NCBI GenBank assembly: GCA_002408725.1
Contig: DHTR01000011.1
Location: 1 to 8,385, forward strand
Reading direction: 5' to 3'
Source of the DNA: Pelotomaculum sp. UBA5255
Lineage (GTDB): Bacteria > Bacillota > Desulfotomaculia > Desulfotomaculales > Pelotomaculaceae
DNA length: 8,385 nt
In this document: in pieces, positions 1 through 5,396 of the stretch
Layout: the number at the start of each line of letters is the position of its first letter
How positions within the stretch are numbered: position 1 is the stretch's first letter
Notes under the pieces: generated by a model
Database searches by the model: none
What the model was told of the DNA's origin: nothing
Seen by the model: the letters and a program-made list of their open reading frames with translations, nothing else
Made by a program: the position numbers and the translations under genes

Positions 1-46
1 CCTTAAATATAAGATGCTGGTAACGGGAAGGAGTTATGATAGGGAG

Positions 47-92
47 CCGCCCTTGTGCCAGATTACTGGGAGAGGTGGTGAAGGCACGGCGG
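47..92. repeat. Bulged inverted repeat near the left edge
   Basis: CCGCC at 47-51 and GTGCC at 55-59 are complementary to GGCGG at 88-92 and GGCAC at 83-87. Together they give a 10-bp stem with a 3-base bulge and a 23-base loop. It is the most GC-rich structure of the leader region. Whether it is part of an RNA or chance complementarity in old coding DNA cannot be decided from the window. Confidence 0.3.
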
Positions 93-187
93 GAGAGAAA
101 TGTAAAAGATCTGGGCGGTTGCCAGAAGTACCGTTGGAAAGGTGGTGATCTAACCAAAGCAAATGCAGGTGGGTCTTGATAAATAGA

Positions 188-291
188 TCGTTTTTAGCGC
201 TTGTCAATTCGCTTGTTTCTAAAAACGAACGTTCCAAAATGGTCAAGGATTTTCGATCCTTGATCTTGGAAAATGAAGTTGGGTCCAAGAT
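188..291 (+). repeat. Cluster of inverted repeats in the focA upstream region
   Basis: Three potential hairpins lie in a row in an AT-rich stretch before the channel gene. Arms 188-197 and 219-228 (TCGTTTTTAG / CTAAAAACGA) match perfectly over 10 bp. Arms 241-250 and 256-265 (GGTCAAGGAT / ATCCTTGATC) form 10 bp with one G-U pair and a 5-base loop. Arms 263-270 and 284-291 (ATCTTGGA / TCCAAGAT) form 8 bp. The last two overlap by three bases, so they compete slightly. None is followed directly by a T tract. They could be a structured 5' leader or regulator sites for the channel gene; no known RNA family was recognised. Confidence 0.45.
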
Positions 292-346
292 AGTTAAGCG
301 CTTCCCTGAGAAATAATTTTTTCATAAAAGAAAAGGGGGTAAAATT

Positions 347-1264
347 ATGCCAAATCCTCCAGCAGTTACTGTCTGCCTGGCGGGGAACGTCGGCAGATAC
401 AAGTCTTCTTTACCAGTAGGACAGCTTTTATTGCGTGGGATCATGGCGGGTGCATACATTGCGGTTGGGGCCGCCCTGTGTACTGTTTGCGGTACAGGGG
501 TAGCGCCTTATCTGGGTGCCGGCGCCGCTAAACTAATCAGTGGTGCCGTCTTCCCGGTGGGTTTGATTGCGATCGTGTTGACCGGTATGGAGCTTTTTAC
601 CGGCGACGCGATGCTTGGGCCTCTGGCCAATTTACAGGGTAAAGTCGGCTGGGGAAAAATCCTGAATAACTGGGTCTGGGTTTGGATCGGAAACCTGATT
701 GGTTCGCTGGGCTATGCTTATATCATGGTCTATGGTCCTTTCACCCAGGGTGCATTTACGGCAGCGGAACCCAATGCTTTCGGGATGAACGCGGTCGCCA
801 TTGCCGTGGGGAAAACGCTGGCCTACAAGGCAAACGGTAACATCGGCCTGTGGTCTTGTTTCCTGGCAGCCATAGGTTGTAACTTCCTGGTTAACGTCGC
901 CATTATGCTAGGTATTACTGCCAAGGAATTCATCGGAAAGTTCTTCGGTATCTGGTTCCCAATCATGGCCTTCGTTGCCACAGGCTTCGAGCACTGTGTG
1001 GCAAACATGTATTTCCTGCCGGCCGGCCTCTGGATTTATCAAGCATTTCCGGGCATTGCCGACAAATCAACAAAAGCGGCCGATGGAACAATCACCTACT
1101 GGAGTCCCCTCCTGCACAAGTTTGGCGGGCTCACCTGGGGTGATGTATGGCTTTGGAACCTCATTCCGGCAACCTTCGGCAACATTGTGGGCGGCATGGT
1201 TTTCGTCGGTTTTGTTTATTACTTCTGCTTCCGCGGCGAGTTCCCGGAAGAGCTTACGAAGTAG
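347..1264 (+). CDS. focA: Formate/nitrite transporter (FNT) family formate channel
   Basis: A 305-residue integral membrane protein of the FocA/NirC/FdhC family, which forms pentameric channels passing formate or related small anions across the cytoplasmic membrane. The length is typical. Visible family landmarks are TGMELFTGDAML (about 79-90), the GFEHCVANMYFLP block (213-225) with the pore histidine at His216, and NLIPATFGNIVGG (271-283). Six hydrophobic segments can be placed near 28-50, 62-86, 107-130, 166-190, 200-225 and 268-295. The ATG is preceded by an AAAGGGGGT ribosome binding site at 332-340, which supports this start. Its neighbours are a formate dehydrogenase operon, so formate is the likely substrate; nitrite or hydrosulfide cannot be excluded from sequence alone. 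The short hydrophilic loop at 236-252 before the last helix varies in the family. The exact direction of formate flow is unknown. Confidence 0.9.
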   Translation: MPNPPAVTVCLAGNVGRYKSSLPVGQLLLRGIMAGAYIAVGAALCTVCGTGVAPYLGAGAAKLISGAVFPVGLIAIVLTGMELFTGDAMLGPLANLQGKVGWGKILNNWVWVWIGNLIGSLGYAYIMVYGPFTQGAFTAAEPNAFGMNAVAIAVGKTLAYKANGNIGLWSCFLAAIGCNFLVNVAIMLGITAKEFIGKFFGIWFPIMAFVATGFEHCVANMYFLPAGLWIYQAFPGIADKSTKAADGTITYWSPLLHKFGGLTWGDVWLWNLIPATFGNIVGGMVFVGFVYYFCFRGEFPEELTK

Positions 1265-1277
1265 GCTTCACAAAGGA

Positions 1278-1303
1278 GCAGGCGCCTGACCTAAGGCGCC
1301 TGC
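1278..1303 (+). promoter_or_regulatory. Strong hairpin between focA and the OB-fold gene
   Basis: GCAGGCGCCT (1278-1287) and AGGCGCCTGC (1294-1303) form a perfect 10-bp GC-rich stem with a 6-base loop, 13 bases after the focA stop. No T tract follows, so it does not look like a full intrinsic terminator. It more likely stabilises the 3' end of the focA message, marks a processing point, or attenuates reading into the next gene. Each arm also contains the palindrome AGGCGCCT. Confidence 0.55.
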
Positions 1304-1334
1304 GCTTGAGCCAAATGAAAAGGGGGTTTCCTCG

Positions 1335-1799
1335 ATGCGTTTGTCCGTGCCTGCTTACTTCTGTCTGATCTTTGCCACTGTCCTGATCCTGATTACCTAT
1401 GCGTTAAATCCGGACCCCGCCTTTTTACGAACTGTGCTGCCGATGCTTGCGGTGCTTGCGGGCGTTCCCATGCTTTTAAATGTGCTGAACAGGCGGCAGG
1501 CGGAGAGCGTAAATATGGACAGCTTTAATCTTTATTCAATCAAGGACCTCTCCAGGCTAAACCTCGGTGACCCGGTTCGCCTGCGCGGCAAGGTTGAGGC
1601 GATGTCACTAAAGTGGCTTAACCGGCCCCATTTCCGGATTGATGACGGCAGCGGCAAGATCGGAGTCATGTTGTTTGCGGCAACGCACGAGGATATTAAA
1701 CCAGGCGATACGATTGAAGCCGCAGGGACCCTGCGGAATATTGGAAAATCAAAAGAGAAGAAGATCTTTGGGGTAAGAGTCATAAAACTGCGCAGTTGA
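1335..1799 (+). CDS. Membrane-anchored OB-fold domain protein, function unknown
   Basis: A 154-residue protein. The N-terminus carries two hydrophobic helices (about 7-24 and 32-51) joined by a short polar turn and followed by basic NRR (52-54), which fits two membrane crossings with a cytoplasmic remainder. Residues about 77-153 look like an OB-fold of the 'nucleic acid binding domain' type: LGDPVRLRGKVE, then FRIDDGSGKIGVMLF, then IKPGDTIEAAGTLRNIG, a five-strand pattern with the usual glycines. The start is supported by AAAAGGGGGT at 1318-1327, 7 bases upstream of the ATG. It follows focA and precedes the dehydrogenase genes in the same direction. Nucleic acid binding is not shown; such a tethered OB domain could equally bind protein or act in a membrane complex. 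The fold assignment is from pattern only, and no specific role is claimed. Confidence 0.72.
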   Translation: MRLSVPAYFCLIFATVLILITYALNPDPAFLRTVLPMLAVLAGVPMLLNVLNRRQAESVNMDSFNLYSIKDLSRLNLGDPVRLRGKVEAMSLKWLNRPHFRIDDGSGKIGVMLFAATHEDIKPGDTIEAAGTLRNIGKSKEKKIFGVRVIKLRS

Positions 1800-1956
1800 G
1801 AACGAGAGATGCTCATTCAACTTCAGAGCCGTCAATCTACAGGGCAAAAGCGCCTTAATGGATTGATCTATGTTAGGATCTTGTTTTGGCGTAGGGGATG
1901 GGGTAAATTCCCGTTGATTTCCTTATAAGAAAATGTGAAATGAGGAGGTACAGCAA
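1800..1956. other. Gene-free spacer before nuoE
   Basis: 157 bases between the OB-fold gene and nuoE. No intrinsic terminator and no convincing sigma-A promoter with both boxes was found. TATAAG at 1924-1929 could be a -10 element but has no good -35 at the usual distance. The size would allow a separate promoter for the dehydrogenase genes. Confidence 0.35.
1942..1948 (+). promoter_or_regulatory. Ribosome binding site fixing the TTG start of nuoE
   Basis: GAGGAGG lies 8 bases upstream of a TTG codon at 1957. No in-frame ATG occurs until residue 60, inside the conserved domain, so this site decides the start. Confidence 0.85.
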
Positions 1957-2445
1957 TTGGCATCTTGTGCATGTGAAAAAATTGATTTAACTCAGGAAGA
2001 TGCAGCGTTGGATAAACTTTTGGACCAGTACCGTGATTACAGGGGTGGGCTCATTCCTGTCCTCCAGGAAGCCCAAAATATATACGGATACCTGCCCAAG
2101 GAAGCCCTCCAGAAGATAGCCAAAGAACTAAATATGCCGTTCAGCAAGGTTTTCGGGGTGGTTACCTTTTATGCCCAGTTCCACCTGAAGCCGCGCGGTC
2201 GTTATATTGCCCGGATTTGCCTGGGCACCGCCTGCCACGTTCGGGGCGGCTCGAAAATCTTTGAAGCTGCCAAGGATCACCTCGGAGTAGATGCCGGGGG
2301 AACAACAGAAGATCTGCGCTTTACTTTGGAAACAGTGGCCTGCATTGGCGCCTGCGGTCTGTCGCCCTGCATGATGATCGACGAGGACACTCACGGCCGC
2401 CTGTCTCCAAAGGTTGTTGGCGATATTCTGGACAAGTACGAGTAG
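1957..2445 (+). CDS. nuoE: NuoE-like [2Fe-2S] thioredoxin-fold subunit of NAD(P)-linked formate dehydrogenase
   Basis: A 162-residue homologue of the 24-kDa subunit of complex I and of the small subunit of bifurcating hydrogenases and formate dehydrogenases. It carries one [2Fe-2S] cluster and docks on the NuoF-like flavin subunit. The four expected ligands are visible: Cys88 and Cys93 in CLGTACHVRG, and Cys129 and Cys133 in CIGACGLSPCM. The N-terminal helical domain has the usual GGLIPVLQEAQNIYGYLP block (30-47) and the VFGVVTFYAQF motif (65-75). Translation starts at TTG. The next gene begins 13 bases after the stop, so the two are co-transcribed. The protein is soluble and cytoplasmic, with no signal or membrane segment. 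The family is certain; assignment to a formate rather than a hydrogen enzyme rests on fdhA downstream. Confidence 0.93.
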   Translation: MASCACEKIDLTQEDAALDKLLDQYRDYRGGLIPVLQEAQNIYGYLPKEALQKIAKELNMPFSKVFGVVTFYAQFHLKPRGRYIARICLGTACHVRGGSKIFEAAKDHLGVDAGGTTEDLRFTLETVACIGACGLSPCMMIDEDTHGRLSPKVVGDILDKYE

Positions 2446-2458
2446 GGGAGGGACGAGA

Positions 2459-4312
2459 ATGAATAACTTAAACGAATTGCGCGCTAAATGCAAAGAAATA
2501 TACAAGCAGAAGCTAAGCAGGCCTCGTGTGGTTGTCGGTCTCGGGACTTGTGGTATCGCTTCCGGCGGCGACAAGGTTATGGCTGCTATTAAGAAGGAAG
2601 TTGAGGCCCGCGGCCTGGATGTTGATGTTGACTTCACCAGCTGTATCGGCATGTGCTACCGTGAGCCCATGGTGGAAGTGGCCTTACCGGGTGCGGCCAG
2701 CGTCGTGTACGGAGACATCTTTCCGGATAAAGTGGCTCAGCTGCTCGAAAGCCATATCGTGAATAAGAAGCCCGTGTACGAGTGGGCGGCTATCCAGATT
2801 CCTGGTGAGGCCACTCCATACGAGGGTATCGACATCATGGAACAGTCCTCTTATTATGGGAAACAGGTACGTTCGGTTACCTCGCGGCTCGGGCGGACAA
2901 ACCCCGAAAAAATTGAAGAATATATTGCCACCGGCGGGTACGAAGGTATTGAAAAATGTCTCCAAATGGAACGCCAGGCCATTATTGACGAAATTAAAAA
3001 GTCAGGCCTGCGGGGCCGCGGCGGTGGTGGCTTCCCCACCGGCAATAAGTGGCAGTTCGTGTACAACACACCCGGAGAGAAAAAGTATGCCGTATGTAAC
3101 GCCGACGAGGGCGACCCGGGCGCATTCATGGACCGCAGTGTTCTGGAAGGCGATCCCCACTCGGTCCTGGAAGGGATGATGATCGCCGGCCTAGCTATTG
3201 GCGCCGACGAAGGGTATATCTACTGCAGAGCTGAATATCCGCTAGCCATCCGCCGCCTTAACCTGGCCATCGCCGAGGCTGAGAAGCACGGCATCCTGGG
3301 AGATAAGATCCTGGGCTCCAACTTTAGCTTCCGGATTAAAATCAAGGCCGGCGCGGGTGCCTTTGTCTGCGGCGAGGAAACTGCTCTCCTTAATTCAATT
3401 GAAGGCCAGCGGGGGATGCCCCGGGTACGGCCGCCTTTCCCTGCCATTTCAGGGTTATGGGCCAAGCCGACCTGCCTGAACAACGTGGAGACCTACGCCA
3501 ACGTGCCTTTCATCATCCGCAAGGGCGCTGACTGGTATGCTTCCATGGGAACCGAAAAGAGCAAGGGCAGCAAGGTCTTCTGTCTTACCGGCAAGATTAA
3601 CAATACCGGTCTCGCCGAGGTGCCCATGGGGATCACCTTAAGAGAGGTCATTTTCAACATTGCCGGCGGGATTCAAGACGGTAAAAAGTTCAAGGCTGTA
3701 CAGAGCGGCGGACCGTCCGGCGGCTGCCTACCTGAAGAAAAACTGGATCTGTCGGTTGACTATGATTCACTGACCGCAGCCGGAGCAATCATGGGTTCCG
3801 GCGGTCTGGTTGTCATGGACGAGACCACCTGTATGGTGGATGTGGCGAAGTTCTTCCTGAACTTTACCCAGCTCGAGTCCTGCGGCAAATGCACACCCTG
3901 CCGTGAAGGCACAAAGCGGATGCTTGAGCTGCTACAAAAGATCTGCGATGGCAAGGGCGAACTGAAGGACCTCGATACCCTGGAGCGCCTGGCCAAGGTG
4001 ATTAAGAGTTCCGCCCTGTGCGGACTTGGGCAGACCTGTCCCAACCCTGTTTTAACAACCCTGCGCTATTTCAGAAAAGAGTACGAGGCCCACATTGTCG
4101 ACAAGCGTTGTCCCGCGGGTGTCTGCGCGGCACTGCTGTGTTATGTGGTTGTTGCGGAGAAGTGCACCGGCTGCGGCGCTTGCCTGAGGGCCTGTCCGGC
4201 GGGAGCCATCACCGGAGAAAAGAAAGAGCCCCACAGCATCGACACGTCAAAATGTATTAAATGTGGTGCCTGTATGACGAAGTGTAAATTTGATGCAATC
4301 ATAAAAGCCTAA
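2459..4312 (+). CDS. nuoF: NuoF-like FMN/NAD(P)H-binding subunit with N-terminal Trx-like and C-terminal ferredoxin domains
   Basis: A 617-residue flavoprotein of the HydB/HylB type, longer than complex I NuoF because of extra end domains. Residues about 20-110 are a thioredoxin-like ferredoxin domain with Cys31, Cys62 and Cys66. The NADH/FMN core begins at GLRGRGGGGFPTGNKW (183-198) and continues with CNADEGDPGAFMDRSV (213-228). An SLBB-type region follows, then the N3 [4Fe-4S] site at Cys475, Cys478, Cys481 and Cys521. The tail holds two ferredoxin [4Fe-4S] motifs: Cys569/572/575/579 and Cys599/602/605/609. This subunit passes electrons between the Fe-S chain and NAD(P); the tail suggests a ferredoxin contact, known for bifurcating relatives. 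An in-frame ATG at 2414 lies inside nuoE without a good site; the ATG at 2459 has AGGGGAGGG just upstream and is chosen. The start is 13 bases after nuoE and the stop 12 bases before the next gene. Confidence 0.94.
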   Translation: MNNLNELRAKCKEIYKQKLSRPRVVVGLGTCGIASGGDKVMAAIKKEVEARGLDVDVDFTSCIGMCYREPMVEVALPGAASVVYGDIFPDKVAQLLESHIVNKKPVYEWAAIQIPGEATPYEGIDIMEQSSYYGKQVRSVTSRLGRTNPEKIEEYIATGGYEGIEKCLQMERQAIIDEIKKSGLRGRGGGGFPTGNKWQFVYNTPGEKKYAVCNADEGDPGAFMDRSVLEGDPHSVLEGMMIAGLAIGADEGYIYCRAEYPLAIRRLNLAIAEAEKHGILGDKILGSNFSFRIKIKAGAGAFVCGEETALLNSIEGQRGMPRVRPPFPAISGLWAKPTCLNNVETYANVPFIIRKGADWYASMGTEKSKGSKVFCLTGKINNTGLAEVPMGITLREVIFNIAGGIQDGKKFKAVQSGGPSGGCLPEEKLDLSVDYDSLTAAGAIMGSGGLVVMDETTCMVDVAKFFLNFTQLESCGKCTPCREGTKRMLELLQKICDGKGELKDLDTLERLAKVIKSSALCGLGQTCPNPVLTTLRYFRKEYEAHIVDKRCPAGVCAALLCYVVVAEKCTGCGACLRACPAGAITGEKKEPHSIDTSKCIKCGACMTKCKFDAIIKA

Positions 4313-4317
4313 GGAGG
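4311..4317 (+). promoter_or_regulatory. Ribosome binding site fixing the TTG start of the nuoG-like gene
   Basis: AAGGAGG overlaps the nuoF stop codon and lies 7 bases before TTG at 4325. The residues that follow align with the start of FdhA, which supports the choice. Confidence 0.85.
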
Positions 4318-4324
4318 GAGATAA

Positions 4325-5254
4325 TTGGCTAATGCAACCCTGACTATTAACGGTGTACAGGTGACGGTGCCCGCCGGCACAAGCTTGCTGGACGCCGCCA
4401 CGGGGGCCGGTTTCTTCGTCCCCACGCTCTGCCATGACCCGGCGAACCCGGGCTACGGGGGCTGCCGCATCTGCGTGGTGGATGTGAAAGGGGCCCGGGC
4501 ACTGGTAGCCTCTTGCGTAACCGAGGCAACTAACGGCATGGTGGTTGAAACCGAGTCTCCGGCGGTTCAGGAGGCGCGGAAAACCATCATAGAGCTGTTG
4601 CTGGCCAACCACCCGACGGACTGCCTGACTTGCGACAAAAACGGCGACTGCCGCCTGCAGGACTATGCTTATCGCTATGGCGTCAGGAAATCGAGCTTTG
4701 AGGGGGAAAGACACAACTACCCCATTGATAATTCCAATCCTTATATAACACGGGATTTGAACAAATGTGTTCTGTGCGGCAAGTGCGTACGTACCTGTGC
4801 TCAGGTGTCGGACCGGCAGGTCATTGATTTTGCCTACCGCGGCTTTAATACCAAGGTGGCCCCGGCTATGGACACCAACCTGGCGGAATCTGCCTGCGTT
4901 TCCTGTGCCCGCTGTGTAGCAGTGTGCCCCGTTGGCGCCCTCACTTACACCCCACTGGCCGGCAAGGGCCGGACCTATGAACTCAGGAAAGAAACAGTGA
5001 CCTGCTCTTTCTGTGAGGCAGGTTGTCAGTTTGATTTGAACTACAAGGGTGACAAGGTGATCGGCGTCACCGCCAACGCTCCCGGCGAAGGCCGCCCCCT
5101 CTGCCTGAAGGGAAGGCTGGGCATGGAACTGCGTTATGCCGACAAGCCGCTTACGCCCATGCTCAAGAAGGATGACGAGTTTGTAGCAGTGTCCTGGGCC
5201 GAAGCCCTGGGTCTGGAAGATGTGCTGGCCAAGATAAAGGAACTGGAAAAATAA
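4325..5254 (+). CDS. Short NuoG-like Fe-S electron-transfer subunit (FdhA N-terminal paralogue)
   Basis: A 309-residue soluble protein made only of iron-sulfur modules. In order: a [2Fe-2S] ferredoxin domain (Cys36, Cys47, Cys50, Cys64); the NuoG His-Cys [4Fe-4S] site (His96, Cys100, Cys103, Cys109); two ferredoxin-type [4Fe-4S] motifs (Cys148/151/154/158 and Cys191/194/197/201); and a formate-dehydrogenase-type Fe4S4 site (Cys227, Cys230, Cys234, Cys260). It stops a few residues into the molybdopterin domain, after VSWAEAL, and so has no active site. It aligns nearly end to end with residues 1 to about 315 of FdhA downstream. The reading frame is clean with all ligands kept, so it is probably a working electron relay between NuoEF and FdhA, not a pseudogene. 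Comparable short NuoG-like subunits are known in NADH-linked [FeFe]-hydrogenase and formate dehydrogenase operons. The start codon is TTG. Confidence 0.9.
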   Translation: MANATLTINGVQVTVPAGTSLLDAATGAGFFVPTLCHDPANPGYGGCRICVVDVKGARALVASCVTEATNGMVVETESPAVQEARKTIIELLLANHPTDCLTCDKNGDCRLQDYAYRYGVRKSSFEGERHNYPIDNSNPYITRDLNKCVLCGKCVRTCAQVSDRQVIDFAYRGFNTKVAPAMDTNLAESACVSCARCVAVCPVGALTYTPLAGKGRTYELRKETVTCSFCEAGCQFDLNYKGDKVIGVTANAPGEGRPLCLKGRLGMELRYADKPLTPMLKKDDEFVAVSWAEALGLEDVLAKIKELEK

Positions 5255-5283
5255 GATGTAAAAATAATAAAATATATGAATAG

Positions 5284-5374
5284 CTCCGAGCCAAACTACC
5301 TAAACCGTGAAGGCATGGTAGGCGGCCGACAGGGCGTAGTGGGAAACGACTACGCCTCCCGCATCGGAAAGGAG
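5284..5374 (+). ncRNA. Structured RNA before fdhA, probable Moco/tungsten-cofactor riboswitch
   Basis: The stretch folds into a closed multi-stem element. P1 is CTCC (5284-5287) with GGAG (5371-5374). A second stem is CTACC (5296-5300) with GGTAG (5317-5321), continued inside by CC/GG after an internal loop UAAA/CAU. An inner stem is CCGA (5326-5329) with TCGG (5364-5367), enclosing GGCGTAGT (5333-5340) with ACTACGCC (5349-5356). That last hairpin is tipped by a GAAA tetraloop (5343-5346). The second stem carries CCUAAA facing CAUGG, close to the classic 11-nt GAAA tetraloop receptor with A-C in place of the G-U pair. A tetraloop-receptor pair, the 3' CGGAAAGGAG end, and the position before a Mo/W enzyme gene all fit the Moco RNA family as I recall it. 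The family name is inference; the folding is seen in the sequence. Confidence 0.72.
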
Positions 5375-5384
5375 TGAAGTTAAA

Positions 5385-5390
5385 GGGAGG
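5385..5390 (+). promoter_or_regulatory. fdhA ribosome binding site, complementary to the upstream RNA element
   Basis: GGGAGG lies 6 bases before the fdhA ATG. With the following C it is perfectly complementary over 7 bases to GCCTCCC at 5354-5360, on the 3' side of the last stem of the RNA element. Pairing would hide the site and block initiation, so this is a likely point of translational control. Confidence 0.65.
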
Positions 5391-5396
5391 CTTTGA

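Noticed and set aside
100..155. Slight likeness to a 23S rRNA segment (AGTACCGT..GGAAAGGTG)
   Set aside because: The match is very short and imperfect and flanking sequence does not continue it.
36..179. 47-codon + frame starting ATG at 36 with AAGGAG just before it
   Set aside because: The ribosome site is only 2 bases from the ATG, too close to work well, and the product has no recognisable motif.
34..288. 84-codon open frame on the minus strand before focA
   Set aside because: No recognisable family, overlaps inverted repeats, no convincing ribosome site, and several other frames are also open here; not supported as a gene.
2414..2458. Upstream in-frame ATG extending the NuoF-like protein by 15 residues
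   Set aside because: It lies inside nuoE without a good ribosome site, whereas ATG 2459 has a strong one and matches the normal N-terminus.
4247..4714. 155-codon minus-strand frame across the nuoF/nuoG-like junction
   Set aside because: Shadow of the conserved Fe-S coding frames on the + strand.
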